Positions 17,939-26,723 of a stretch of 64,000 nt of DNA are shown in pieces. Both the position numbers and the translations under genes were made by a program. Positions within the stretch are counted from its first letter, which is position 1, and every line of letters starts with the position of its first letter. A model generated the notes under the pieces. That model saw only the letters and a program-made list of their open reading frames with translations. It searched no databases and was not told the DNA's origin. The stretch comes from Streptomyces sp. D2-8 (GTDB taxonomy: Bacteria; Actinomycetota; Actinomycetes; Streptomycetales; Streptomycetaceae), in NCBI RefSeq assembly GCF_023184515.1, contig NZ_JAAHBP010000007.1, forward strand, positions 372,001-436,000, written 5' to 3'.

Positions 17939-17976
17939 TGGTACAGCTGTACCAGCTTCATGGTACGTTCGTATCA
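17939..17976. promoter_or_regulatory. TetR-type operator pair
   Basis: TGGTACAGCTGTACCA (17939-17954) is a perfect 16-bp palindrome. A second related copy, TGGTAC-GTTC-GTATCA (17961-17976), has one mismatch in its arms. Both lie between the divergent TetR gene and the hydrolase gene. Confidence 0.75.
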
Positions 17977-18001
17977 CAAAACCGAGACGCCGGAGGTGGC
18001 C

Positions 18002-18913
18002 ATGCCCGAGACCGCTGCCCGAACCCGGGCCGATGTCGGCCGTTATGTGAGCGATGCCTGGCGGGAGCGCTACCTCACGGCCTGCGATGCGGTCTACGCA
18101 CTGGGGACGCCCGCGCTCGCGGAAGAGGACGTGGAGACGTCCTTCGGCACCACGCACGTCTACCGCTACGGCCCCGCGAGCCAGGCTGCCCGATCCCGCA
18201 CTCCCGTGGTCCTGGTGCACGGGGCGGGCTCCTGCTCCGCCATGTGGTACCCGAACACCCCCGCCCTCAGCGCGGACCGCCCGGTCTACGCGATCGACAC
18301 CCCCGGCGATCCCGGCCGCAGCGTGCAGCGCGAACCCATCCACCAGCCCGAACGCGCGGCGCAGTGGCTGGACGAGACGCTCGCCGGGCTCGGACTCGAC
18401 CGCGTCCACCTCGTCGGCTCCTCCTACGGTGGCTGGCTCGCCCTGAACCAGGCGCACCGCAGGCCCGGTCGCCTCGCCTCGGTCACCCTGCTCGACCCCG
18501 GCGGCCTGGAGAAGGTGGGGCTGCGCTTCTTCGTCTGGATCTTCGCCAGCCTCTTCGCGACCTTCGCGCCCAAGGCGCTCCGCCCGCGGCTGGCGGCCTG
18601 GCTCGAACAGCCGGTCCTGGTCGTGCCGGAACTGCGCGCGATGATCAGAACGGCCGTTCGCGCCTACCGCATACGCCGCCCAGCGCCGCTTCCCCTGTCC
18701 GAGGAGGAGCTGTCCACCATCCGGACTCCGCTCTATCTGGTGCTCGGCAGGCGAAGCCTCCTCGTGCACCCGCAGCGGCAGGCGGAGCGCGTGCCGCGCC
18801 TGGTCCCCGGTGCCCGAGCCGAGATCATCTCCAGCACGGGCCACGGGCCGCAGATCGACCACGCGGAGGAGATCAACCGCAGGATGCTGAACTTCATGGC
18901 CTCAGTCGACTGA
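18002..18913 (+). CDS. Alpha/beta hydrolase
   Basis: 303 residues from ATG 18002 with GGAGG upstream. VVLVHGAGSCSAMW is the oxyanion-hole region, LVGSSYGGWLAL contains the nucleophile elbow (GxSxG as G-S-S-Y-G), and ISSTGHGPQIDHAEEI supplies the catalytic His. It is a lipase/esterase-like enzyme of unknown substrate. It is divergent from the TetR gene and so probably induced with the GNAT enzyme. Confidence 0.88.
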   Translation: MPETAARTRADVGRYVSDAWRERYLTACDAVYALGTPALAEEDVETSFGTTHVYRYGPASQAARSRTPVVLVHGAGSCSAMWYPNTPALSADRPVYAIDTPGDPGRSVQREPIHQPERAAQWLDETLAGLGLDRVHLVGSSYGGWLALNQAHRRPGRLASVTLLDPGGLEKVGLRFFVWIFASLFATFAPKALRPRLAAWLEQPVLVVPELRAMIRTAVRAYRIRRPAPLPLSEEELSTIRTPLYLVLGRRSLLVHPQRQAERVPRLVPGARAEIISSTGHGPQIDHAEEINRRMLNFMASVD

Positions 18914-18954
18914 GACCTCCCACGCCGACGGGCCGGAATCGAGAAGGCCGGAAT

Positions 18955-18974
18955 CCTCGGGCTTCAACCCGAGG
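18955..18974. terminator. Hairpin between convergent genes
   Basis: CCTCGGG-CTTCAA-CCCGAGG forms a perfect 7-bp stem between the stops at 18913 and 18981. Confidence 0.7.
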
Positions 18975-18980
18975 TGCACG

Positions 18981-19541
18981 TCACTTGACCACGGTCACGG
19001 TCGTACCGACCGTGCCGAACGCCCACAGTGCCGTGCCGTCCGCCTTCTTCATCCGGACCCCGCCGGTCTTCCCGCCGGAGGCGGCGGGTGGCGGGGAGGA
19101 TCCGTCGACCGCGTTGGAGAAGGCGACGGAGACGCCGTCCCGCGCGGCGAAGTACATGATGTGCTCGATCTGGACGCCGTCCGAGCCGGTCGTGGCCTCG
19201 TTACGGGACGAGATCGCGTAGCTGCCCGGGTCGGGGCTGACCGTGCCCGGCCAGACGGTGAACGTCCGGCGGGTCGCCTCGCTCGCGTCGACCAGCCACA
19301 CCCGCTTCTCGCCGAGGGAGTAGACGATGCGCCGGCCGGTGCCGGAGCCGGCGGGCACCCGCGCCGGGACCGACGCCGTGGGGGTGGGCTGCGCCGAGGC
19401 CGTGCTGCTCGGCTTGGCGGAGGTGGCGGTGGGGTGCGAGCCCCGGTCCGCCTGTACGCCCAGGACCGTCACCGCGGCTATCGCTCCCACGGTCAGCCCG
19501 GTCACCCAGGCCCACGAAGGAAGTCGGGCAGGCACCGGCAC
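18981..19541 (-). CDS. Membrane-anchored L,D-transpeptidase-like protein lacking the catalytic Cys
   Basis: 186 residues from GTG 19541. A hydrophobic helix (residues 11-29) and a Ser/Thr/Pro/Ala linker (35-65) lead into a small beta domain. Its pattern resembles YkuD: VYSLGEKRVWLVDASEATR, a central His127 in QIEHIMYF, and GGVRMKKADGTALW followed by VGTTVTVV. In active L,D-transpeptidases the last block reads SHGCIRM with a nucleophilic Cys. Here it is KTGGVRM, with no Cys anywhere in the domain. It could bind cell-wall peptides without catalysis. The family call is my reading of the pattern and needs a profile search. Confidence 0.55.
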   Translation of the reverse strand: MPVPARLPSWAWVTGLTVGAIAAVTVLGVQADRGSHPTATSAKPSSTASAQPTPTASVPARVPAGSGTGRRIVYSLGEKRVWLVDASEATRRTFTVWPGTVSPDPGSYAISSRNEATTGSDGVQIEHIMYFAARDGVSVAFSNAVDGSSPPPAASGGKTGGVRMKKADGTALWAFGTVGTTVTVVK

Positions 19542-19639
19542 GCATCTCCTCAGTCACGGGACCCCGCACCGCAACGGGGTTCCGATCATCGTACTGCGCG
19601 CCCGCCGCTCCCCCGGTGCCTCAGGGGCCCCCGGCCGAC

Positions 19640-20632
19640 TCAGGGACCCCCGGCGGTCTTGCGGACCGGGACCGGGCCCGTGCCGGCGCCGCGGGCGGTG
19701 TAGCGCGGGGTCCGGACCGGGGCCGGGTAGGAGAGGTGCACCAGCCGGGTCTGCTCCTGGCGCATGTGCATGAGCGACTCCAGGATGTAGCCCACGAGCA
19801 GCACGAGCGCCGCGATGGTCATGATCGCGGCGGCGAGGATCGCCGTGGGGACCCGGGGCACGGTGCCCGTCTCGACGAAGTCGGCGATGACGGGGATGCC
19901 GAGGATGACCGAGACCAGGGCGAGCACGCCCGCGAGCACGGTGTGGACCAGCGAGGGCCGCTCGCGCCGGGCCAGGTCGAGGATGACCCGCAGGATGCGC
20001 CAGCCGTCCCGGTAGGTGCGCAGCTTGCTCTCGCCGCCGGCGGGCCGGACGCGGTAGTCCACGACCACCTCCGCGGTGGGGAGCCGCAGGTGCAGCGCGT
20101 GGATCGTCATCTCGGTCTCGGTCTCGAACTCCCGGGCCAGCGCCGGGAAGGACTTCACGAAGCGTCGCGAGAAGACCCGGTAGCCGCTGAGCATGTCGGT
20201 CACGTCGTTGCCGAACAGGGACCGCACCGCCCCGGTGAGCAGCTTGTTGCCGACCGCGTGCCCGGCCCGGTAGGCCCCGTCGACCGTCACCCTGCGGGCT
20301 CCGACGACCTGGTCGTACGGTCCCTCGAAGAGCAGGTCCACCAGGTCGCGGGCGCGGGAGGCGTCGTAGGTGTCGTCGCCGTCGATGATGAGCAGCGCGT
20401 CGGCGTCGACGTCGGCGAAGGCGCGGCGGATGACGTTGCCCTTGCCCTTGCGGGTCTCCTCCCGGACGATCGCGCCGGCCGCCCGGGCGACCTCCACGGT
20501 GCGGTCGGTGGAGGCGTTGTCGTACACGTAGACGACGGCCTCGGGGAGGGCGGCGCGCAGGTCGCGCACCACCTTGCCGACGGCCGCCTCCTCGTTGTGG
20601 CACGGCACGACACACGCGATCGTCGGTTCCAC
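19640..20632 (-). CDS. GT2 polyprenyl-phosphate glycosyltransferase (GtrB/DPM1-like)
   Basis: 330 residues from the GTG at 20632, five bases after GAGGAG; an in-frame GTG at 20638 lies before it. The GT-A domain has VVPCHNEEAAVGKVV, YVYDNASTDRT, ETRKGKGNVIRRAF and LLIIDGDDTYDA (DxD). Two C-terminal helices are at roughly 225-250 and 260-290. This is the layout of enzymes that load a sugar on to polyprenyl phosphate. It is divergent from gtrA-like and GT-C-like genes, suggesting a three-part membrane glycosylation system. Confidence 0.85.
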   Translation of the reverse strand: MEPTIACVVPCHNEEAAVGKVVRDLRAALPEAVVYVYDNASTDRTVEVARAAGAIVREETRKGKGNVIRRAFADVDADALLIIDGDDTYDASRARDLVDLLFEGPYDQVVGARRVTVDGAYRAGHAVGNKLLTGAVRSLFGNDVTDMLSGYRVFSRRFVKSFPALAREFETETEMTIHALHLRLPTAEVVVDYRVRPAGGESKLRTYRDGWRILRVILDLARRERPSLVHTVLAGVLALVSVILGIPVIADFVETGTVPRVPTAILAAAIMTIAALVLLVGYILESLMHMRQEQTRLVHLSYPAPVRTPRYTARGAGTGPVPVRKTAGGP

Positions 20633-20746
20633 GACCACTCCTCACTCGACCGGTTCCTCACACAGTCAGCACCTCACACAGTCGGACATAGTGCGATATG
20701 AGCGCGCCTGACCGGATGGGACGCGCCGGGTCGTTACGCTCGCCGT

Positions 20747-21217
20747 GTGCCGGTCCTCGACTCTGTGACGCTGCGTGCGCGTGACGCCATCAAGGGCATC
20801 TGGCGCGAGGCCGCCAAGTTCGGCGTCATCGGGGCCCTGGCCTTCGTCATCGACAACGGCGGCTACAACCTGCTCGTCTTCGGTCTGCCCGGCGGCGCGC
20901 AGGGCGGGGTGATGCGGACCGCTCCGGTGCAGGCGTCCGTCATCGCGACGGCCGCGGCCGCGCTCTTCAGCTGGGTCGGGAACCGCTACTGGACCTACCG
21001 CGACCAGCACGGCAGGAGGGTGACCCGCGAGCTCGTGCTGTTCCTCGTCGCGAACGGGGTCGGGCTCGCCATCACCGCGGGCACGGTCTTCGTCTCCCGG
21101 CAGCTGCTCGGGCTGGACTCGGCGCTCAGCGACAACACCGCCCGCATCCTCGGCTGGGTCCTCGCGACCCTGTTCCGCTTCTACGCCTACCGGCGCTACG
21201 TCTTCATCGCACCCTGA
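20747..21217 (+). CDS. GtrA-family membrane protein
   Basis: 156 residues with four hydrophobic segments. EAAKFGVIGALAFVIDNGGYNLLV and FSWVGNRYWTYRD are the GtrA signature, read in two pieces. GtrA proteins are proposed to flip polyprenyl-linked sugars across the membrane. The GTG start has no Shine-Dalgarno sequence, and TACGCT lies seven to ten bases upstream, so the mRNA may be leaderless. It lies between the GT2 and GT-C genes. Confidence 0.88.
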   Translation: MPVLDSVTLRARDAIKGIWREAAKFGVIGALAFVIDNGGYNLLVFGLPGGAQGGVMRTAPVQASVIATAAAALFSWVGNRYWTYRDQHGRRVTRELVLFLVANGVGLAITAGTVFVSRQLLGLDSALSDNTARILGWVLATLFRFYAYRRYVFIAP

Positions 21218-21272
21218 CCGGTTCGTCGCACCCTGACCGGCCGGAGCCCGACGACCCGTTAGCATCCGGCAT

Positions 21273-22703
21273 ATGGGACAAACGGGATGGGCGGGGTGGG
21301 GGCGGCAGCGCTGGGTGTGGGGGCTGGCCGCCGTCGCCGCGGTCTGCTGCCTGGCCACGATCGTCGTCTTCGCCCCCGGCTATCTGAGTCCCGACAGCCT
21401 CGACCAGCTCCGGCAGGCCCAGGCGAAGCGGCCCCTGACCGACTGGCATCCGCCCGTGCTGAGCCTGGTGTGGCGGGCGCTCATCGCCGTGACCGGCTCG
21501 ATCACGTCGATGCTCGTCGTGCAGTCGCTCGTCTTCTGGGCCGCGCTGTGGGTGCTGGCCTGGTGCGTGTGGGCGCTGACCGGCAGCCGGGGCGGTTCGC
21601 TCGCCGTCCTCGGTCTCGGGCCGGCTCCGTTCGTGCTGACGTTCGTCGGGGTGGTGTGGAAGGACGTCCACGCGGCGTTCGCGCTGCTCGCCGCGTGCGC
21701 GGTCGCCTTCACCGGGCTGCGGCTGCGGCAGCGCGGGACCGATCCGCGCCCCGCCGTCCGGTGGGGCCTGCTCTGGCTGGGCGTGCTGTTCCTCGCCTAC
21801 GCCATGCTGGTGCGCAAGAACGCCTTCCTCGCCGCGATCCCCGTCTTCGTCATGCTGGTCCTCGCGCTGTGGGGCACACCCGGACGCCGTACGTGGGTGA
21901 CGTGCACGGCGGCTCTCGTGGCCGGGCTCGTCGTGCCCGCCGCCGCCATCTCCCTGTTCGCCGCCCCGCTACAGACCAAGCAGGGCGCGCAGATCATGCT
22001 CGACGACCTCGTCCATGTGCTGACCGTGGACGAGCTTCGATCGGCGGATGCGCCACCCGCCCTGCGGGAGCGTCTCGTGGCCTCCGCGCGCGAGTGCGAG
22101 CGCGTCGGCGCCCTCTCCGACGCCTACTGGGCCTGCTACCAGCGCCCGGCGGACGGGCTGCGCGGGGACTCCGGCGCGCTCACGTCCCTGTGGCTGCGGG
22201 AGATGAGCGGGCACGTGCCGCAGTACCTCCAGTACCGGCTGCTGCTGTTCACGACCCTGCTGTTCGAGACCGACTACGCGTACAAGGCGGGGATCACCCG
22301 CAACGACCTGGGCGTCGAAGTGGCGCACCCCCGGCTGGAGGACATGCTCGGCACGTACGTCAACGGCATGGTCGAGGACCTGCCCTGGCTGTTCCGCGGC
22401 TGGTTCTGGCTCGCGGTCGCGGTCGTGCTCACCGTCCGGCCCGGCAAGGGCGCCTTCGCGATGCCGATCCGGGCGCTCGGCATCAGCTCGGCGGCCTACA
22501 TCCTCGGCTATCTGCCGATCATGCCCGCGACGGACTTCCGCTACGTCTACTGGCCGGCCATCGCCTGCGCCCTCGGCCTCGTCCTGCTCTGGGCGGGCCG
22601 CGGCACGGCTCCCCCGCCGCCGGAGAGCCCCGGCGCCCGGACCGGCCGCGCCGTGACGGCGCACCGGCCGGCGGGCGCCGGGGACCAGTCACCCGCCCGC
22701 TGA
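21273..22703 (+). CDS. GT-C-like polytopic membrane protein
   Basis: 476 residues with about ten hydrophobic segments. After the first helix comes a conserved loop, YLSPDSLDQLRQAQAK then DWHPPVLS, in the place where GT-C glycosyltransferases carry acidic and His residues, followed by FVGVVWKDVHAAFALLA. A large loop around residues 220-340 is periplasmic-like. It would transfer the lipid-linked sugar made by the GT2 and flipped by GtrA to a cell-surface acceptor. No Shine-Dalgarno is seen; TTAGCAT is about ten bases before the ATG, so a leaderless transcript is likely. Confidence 0.65.
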   Translation: MGQTGWAGWGRQRWVWGLAAVAAVCCLATIVVFAPGYLSPDSLDQLRQAQAKRPLTDWHPPVLSLVWRALIAVTGSITSMLVVQSLVFWAALWVLAWCVWALTGSRGGSLAVLGLGPAPFVLTFVGVVWKDVHAAFALLAACAVAFTGLRLRQRGTDPRPAVRWGLLWLGVLFLAYAMLVRKNAFLAAIPVFVMLVLALWGTPGRRTWVTCTAALVAGLVVPAAAISLFAAPLQTKQGAQIMLDDLVHVLTVDELRSADAPPALRERLVASARECERVGALSDAYWACYQRPADGLRGDSGALTSLWLREMSGHVPQYLQYRLLLFTTLLFETDYAYKAGITRNDLGVEVAHPRLEDMLGTYVNGMVEDLPWLFRGWFWLAVAVVLTVRPGKGAFAMPIRALGISSAAYILGYLPIMPATDFRYVYWPAIACALGLVLLWAGRGTAPPPPESPGARTGRAVTAHRPAGAGDQSPAR

Positions 22704-22707
22704 CACC

Positions 22708-25293
22708 TCAGTCGAGCACCGGCAGCAGCTGGGGCAGATGCCCGTCCGACGCCTGTGCGGCCCGCTGCCGCTCCGCCGCGACGTCCCCGTACAGGGTGGT
22801 GCGCGCCCTGGCAGGACGCCCGGCCGCATCCGCCACCTCGATCAGGTCCTTCACCGACTTGTACGAGCCGTACGACGAGCCCGCCATACGGGAGATGGTC
22901 TCCTCCATGAGCGTCCCGCCGACGTCGTTCGCGCCCGAGCGGAGCATCTCGGCCGCGCCCTCCGTGCCCAGCTTCACCCAGCTGGTCTGGATGTTGGGGA
23001 TGTGCGGGTGCAGGAGCAGCCGGGCCATTGCCGTGACCGCGCGGTTGTCCCGCATGGTCGGGCCCGGGCGGGCGATCCCCGCGAGGTAGACCGGCGCGTT
23101 GGTGTGCACGAACGGCAGCGTCACGAACTCGGTGAAGCCGCCCGTGCGCTGCTGGATGCCCGCGAGGGTGCGCAGGTGCCCGAGCCAGTGCCGGGGCTGG
23201 TCGACATGGCCGTACATCATCGTCGAGGACGAGCGGATGCCCAGCTCGTGGGCCGTCGTCACGACGTCGATCCAGTCGGCCGCGGGCAGCTTGCCCTTGG
23301 TGAGGATCCAGCGGACCTCGTCGTCGAGGATCTCGGCGGCCGTGCCCGGGATGGTGTCGAGGCCGGCCTCCTTGGCGGCGGTCAGCCACTCACGGACCGA
23401 CATGCCGGTGCGGGTCGCGCCGTTGACGACCTCCATAGGTGAGAAGGCGTGCACATGCATGCCCGGGACGCGCTCCTTCACGGCCCGCGCGATGTCGAAG
23501 TACGCCGTGCCCGGCAGGTCCGGGTGGATGCCGCCCTGCATGCAGACCTCCACCGCGCCGACGTCCCAGGCCTGCTGGGCCCGGTCGGCGACCTGGTCGA
23601 GGGAGAGGGTGTAGGCGTCGGCGTCCGTACGGCGCTGGGCGAAGGCGCAGAAGCGGCAGCCGGTGTAGCAGACGTTGGTGAAGTTGATGTTGCGGGTGAC
23701 GATGTAGGTGACGTCGTCGCCGACGGCCGACTTGCGTACGTCGTCGGCGACCCGGGCGAGGGCGTCCAGCGCCGGGCCGTCCGCGTGCAGCAGGGCCAGC
23801 GCCTCGTCGTCGGTGAGCCTGGTGGGGTCGTCGGCCGCCGTGCGCAGGGCCTGCCGTACGTCGGTGTCGATGCGCTCGGGGACCATGCCCGGGGCGGCGG
23901 CCTCGCGCAGGGCGCCCCAGTCGCCGTACACCTCGTCGAAGTCGTCCCGGCGGTCCGACGTACGGCCCTCGGAGTCGATCGAGGCGTGCAGGTCGGTACG
24001 GCCGGACGCGACGAAGACCTCCTCCGGCTCCTGCCACGGCAGGCCCTCGGGCAGGGCCTCGGGGCGGGCGAGCCCCGTCTCCGGGTCGGCCAGCGCGGCC
24101 ACGTGCGGGCGCAGCCGCGGGTCCAGCCAGGGCTCGCCGCGCCGCACGAACTCCGGGTACACGCACAGGCGCTCGCGCAGTTCGAAACCGGCCGCGCGGG
24201 ACTTCTCGGCGAGCTGCTCGATCTGCGGCCAGGGGCGCTCGGGGTTGACGTGGTCGATGGTGAGCGGGGAGACCCCGCCCCAGTCGTCGATACCGGCGCC
24301 GATCAGCCGCTCGTACTCGTCGTCGACGAGGTTGGGCGGGGCCTGGATGCAGCCCGAGGGGCCCATGAGGAGCCGGGCGACGGCCACCGTGGCGACCAGT
24401 TCGTCGAGTTCCGCGTCGGGCATGCCGCGCATCGCGGTGTCCGGCTTGGCGCGGAAGTTCTGGATGATCAGTTCCTGGACGCCGTGGTAGGCCCGGGACA
24501 CCTTCCGCAGCGCGAACAGCGACTCGGCGCGCTCCTCGTAGGTCTCGCCGATGCCTATGAGGATCCCGGAGGTGAAGGGGACGGAGGAGCGTCCGGCGTC
24601 CTCGAGGACCCGCAGGCGGACTGCGGGCTCCTTGTCGGGCGAGCCGTGATGCGGGCCGCCCGGCTCCGACCAGAGGCGGGTCGCGGTCGTCTCCAGCATC
24701 ATGCCCATGCTGGGCGCGACCGGCTTCAGACGCTGGAAGTCCGTCCAGCTCATGACGCCCGGGTTCAGATGCGGGAGCAGTCCCGTCTCCTCCAGGATGC
24801 GGACGGAGATGGCACGGACGTAGGCGAGGGTGTCGTCGTAGCCGTGCGCGTCGAGCCACTCGCGCGCCTGAGGCCAGCGGTCCTCCGGCTTGTCGCCGAG
24901 GGTGATGAGGGCTTCCTTGCAGCCGAGGGCCGCGCCCTTGCGGGCGATGTCCAGCACCTCGTCCGAGGACATGAACATCCCGTGGCCCTCCCGACGCAGC
25001 TTGCCCGGGACGGTGACGAACGTGCAGTAGTGGCACTTGTCCCGGCACAGCCGCGTCAGCGGGATGAAGACGCTCTTCGAGTACGTGATGACGCCGGGGC
25101 GGCCGGCCGCCTCCAGGCCCGCGTCCCGCACCCGGGCGGCCGAGGCCGCCAGGTCCTCCAGCCGCTCACCCCGCGCCTGGAGCAGCACCGCCGCCTCGGC
25201 GACATCGAGCGAGACGCCGTCCCTGGCCCGTTTCAGGGCGCGACGCATGGAGTTCTCGGTGGGGCCGGTTCCGGAGGTCGCGGAAGTCGTCAT
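22708..25293 (-). CDS. fbiC: FO synthase, fused CofG/CofH (FbiC)
   Basis: 861 residues, the usual length of bifunctional actinobacterial FbiC. Two radical-SAM CxxxCxxC sites are present: Cys83, Cys87 and Cys90 (CRDKCHYC), and Cys542, Cys546 and Cys549 (CYTGCRFC). The two halves together join tyrosine and a diaminouracil to give the 5-deazaflavin FO, precursor of coenzyme F420. The gene ends five bases after the convergent GT-C gene. Three LLM-family oxidoreductase genes and two DDN-like deazaflavin reductase genes in this window could use the cofactor. Confidence 0.97.
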   Translation of the reverse strand: MTTSATSGTGPTENSMRRALKRARDGVSLDVAEAAVLLQARGERLEDLAASAARVRDAGLEAAGRPGVITYSKSVFIPLTRLCRDKCHYCTFVTVPGKLRREGHGMFMSSDEVLDIARKGAALGCKEALITLGDKPEDRWPQAREWLDAHGYDDTLAYVRAISVRILEETGLLPHLNPGVMSWTDFQRLKPVAPSMGMMLETTATRLWSEPGGPHHGSPDKEPAVRLRVLEDAGRSSVPFTSGILIGIGETYEERAESLFALRKVSRAYHGVQELIIQNFRAKPDTAMRGMPDAELDELVATVAVARLLMGPSGCIQAPPNLVDDEYERLIGAGIDDWGGVSPLTIDHVNPERPWPQIEQLAEKSRAAGFELRERLCVYPEFVRRGEPWLDPRLRPHVAALADPETGLARPEALPEGLPWQEPEEVFVASGRTDLHASIDSEGRTSDRRDDFDEVYGDWGALREAAAPGMVPERIDTDVRQALRTAADDPTRLTDDEALALLHADGPALDALARVADDVRKSAVGDDVTYIVTRNINFTNVCYTGCRFCAFAQRRTDADAYTLSLDQVADRAQQAWDVGAVEVCMQGGIHPDLPGTAYFDIARAVKERVPGMHVHAFSPMEVVNGATRTGMSVREWLTAAKEAGLDTIPGTAAEILDDEVRWILTKGKLPAADWIDVVTTAHELGIRSSSTMMYGHVDQPRHWLGHLRTLAGIQQRTGGFTEFVTLPFVHTNAPVYLAGIARPGPTMRDNRAVTAMARLLLHPHIPNIQTSWVKLGTEGAAEMLRSGANDVGGTLMEETISRMAGSSYGSYKSVKDLIEVADAAGRPARARTTLYGDVAAERQRAAQASDGHLPQLLPVLD

Positions 25294-25337
25294 CCTTCGA
25301 GCATACGAGTGCGCTGATCAGGCTCATGGGAGCCCCG

Positions 25338-25544
25338 TCAGTGGAAGGCCAGCCACCCTATGCCCAGGGCCGAGGTGAGTCCGGCGGCGGCGACGGCGGC
25401 CGGCCTGTTGCGGTGCAGGGCGAACCAGACCAGCGCGGCGGTCACCAGCACGGCCGTCGTGCCGATCGCGGCGCGCAACAGCCCCTGGCTGTAGCCGAAC
25501 TCGGTGAAATGGCGCAGGAGCCAGGAAAACCAGGCAAGCCTCAT
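25338..25544 (-). CDS. Small two-helix membrane protein
   Basis: 68 residues from ATG 25544 with GGAGAG upstream. Two hydrophobic segments (GLLRAAIGTTAVLVTAALVWF and PAAVAAAGLTSALGIGWLAF, each read in part) with a short basic loop. It lies upstream of fbiC on the same strand. No family was recognised. A 14-bp palindrome AGCCTCATGAGGCT (25537-25550) covers the start codon and may affect translation. Confidence 0.65.
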   Translation of the reverse strand: MRLAWFSWLLRHFTEFGYSQGLLRAAIGTTAVLVTAALVWFALHRNRPAAVAAAGLTSALGIGWLAFH

Positions 25545-25689
25545 GAGGCTCTCCCCCCGTGGAGACAGAGAGCCGGACGCGTCACGCCGTTCGGCGCGGT
25601 GGTCGGCCGCGCACCCGTGTGCACCCGACTCGGTTGCTGACCGGCAGTTTAGTAGGAGAAGCCAACCGCGCTGCCGGGCAGGGGAGTTG

Positions 25690-26535
25690 TCAGAGGTATC
25701 CGGCGAGGCCGTCCAGAGTCTTCAGCACCTCCGCCTCCCCCGCCGGAGGCAGCTGCGCCACGACCTCCTCGATGCCGAGGTCGGCGTAGTGGGCGAGCTT
25801 GCCCGGGCTGGGGTGGACGGCGTAGGGGACGACCTGGAGGGCCCGGGGGTCGCGGCCGGCGTCGGCCCAGGCGGCGCGCAGGACCGGCAGCGCCTCGCCG
25901 AGGCCGCGGCCGCCGATCGGCAGCCAGCCGTCGGCGTACTCGCTGATGTGGGCGAACAGCTTGGGCCCGGCGGCCCCGCCGACGAGCGTGCGCGGGCCGG
26001 TGACCGGGCCGCGCGGTTTCTGCACGGGCTTCGGATACGCGTGGCTGGCCCGGACACCGCCGAACTCGCCCTCGTGGGCGACCGGCTCCTGCGACCACAG
26101 GGCCCGCATCAGCGCCATCCGGTCCCGGACCAGCTCGCGCCGGTTGCTCCACCGCACGCCGTGGTCGGCGGCCTCCTCGACGTTCCAGCCGAAGCCCAGC
26201 CCGAGGGTGAACCGGCCGCCGGAGAGATGGTCGAGGGTCGCGACCTGCTTGGCCAGGTCGATCGGGTCGTGCTGGGCGACGAGCGTGATGCCCGTGCCGA
26301 GCCCGAGCCGCTCGGTGACGGCGGCGGCCTGGCCGAGGGCCACGAACGGGTCGAGGGTGCGGCCGTACTCGGGCGGCAGCTCACCGCCCGCCGGGTACGG
26401 GGTGGTCCGCTCGACGGGGATGTGGGTGTGCTCGGGCAGGTACAGCCCGGCGAATCCGCGGTCCTCCAGCTCCCGGGCGAGCCGGGTCGGGGTGATCGTC
26501 TCGTCGGTGAGGAAGATCGTCACGGCGATGCGCAT
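25690..26535 (-). CDS. LLM-class F420-dependent oxidoreductase
   Basis: 281 residues from ATG 26535. It is a bacterial luciferase-like TIM barrel: GFAGLYLPEHTHIP, GTGITLVAQHDPIDLAKQ, ATLDHLSGGRFTLGLGFGW and the late LGIEEVVAQLPP. The HDP-I-x-LAKQ-x-ATLD-LSGGR block is typical for the F420-using branch. Substrate unknown. It is about 400 bases from fbiC and upstream of a divergent PHP hydrolase. It lacks the CTGACG operator found at other LLM genes here, but a separate inverted repeat precedes it. Confidence 0.88.
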   Translation of the reverse strand: MRIAVTIFLTDETITPTRLARELEDRGFAGLYLPEHTHIPVERTTPYPAGGELPPEYGRTLDPFVALGQAAAVTERLGLGTGITLVAQHDPIDLAKQVATLDHLSGGRFTLGLGFGWNVEEAADHGVRWSNRRELVRDRMALMRALWSQEPVAHEGEFGGVRASHAYPKPVQKPRGPVTGPRTLVGGAAGPKLFAHISEYADGWLPIGGRGLGEALPVLRAAWADAGRDPRALQVVPYAVHPSPGKLAHYADLGIEEVVAQLPPAGEAEVLKTLDGLAGYL

Positions 26536-26560
26536 GACCTCATCACTACCCGAGAGAGGA

Positions 26561-26585
26561 CCGACTGTCGATACCGACCAGTCGG
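26561..26585. promoter_or_regulatory. Inverted repeat between LLM and PHP genes
   Basis: CCGACTG (26561-26567) and CAGTCGG (26579-26585), 7-bp arms with 11 bases between, 26 bases upstream of the LLM gene. Possible operator. Confidence 0.4.
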
Positions 26586-26723
26586 CACTTCGCAGCCGCC
26601 GTTTCGGCGAAAACCGCCGATCCCCTTCCCGTGCGCGGGAGTTCACGGCTGAATACCAGGGTTGTACGCACCACCCCCGCACCACCCATGCCTTGTCACC
26701 GACGACACCTTGGGAGCAGCAGC

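Noticed and set aside
19640..22703. Phage serotype-conversion module
   Set aside because: The GtrA/GT2/GT-C content fits, but no integrase, attachment repeat or structural phage gene is present.
23449..25317. A 622-codon open frame on the plus strand opposite fbiC
   Set aside because: Low-complexity Arg/Gly/Val composition, no motifs; fbiC on the minus strand is unmistakable.
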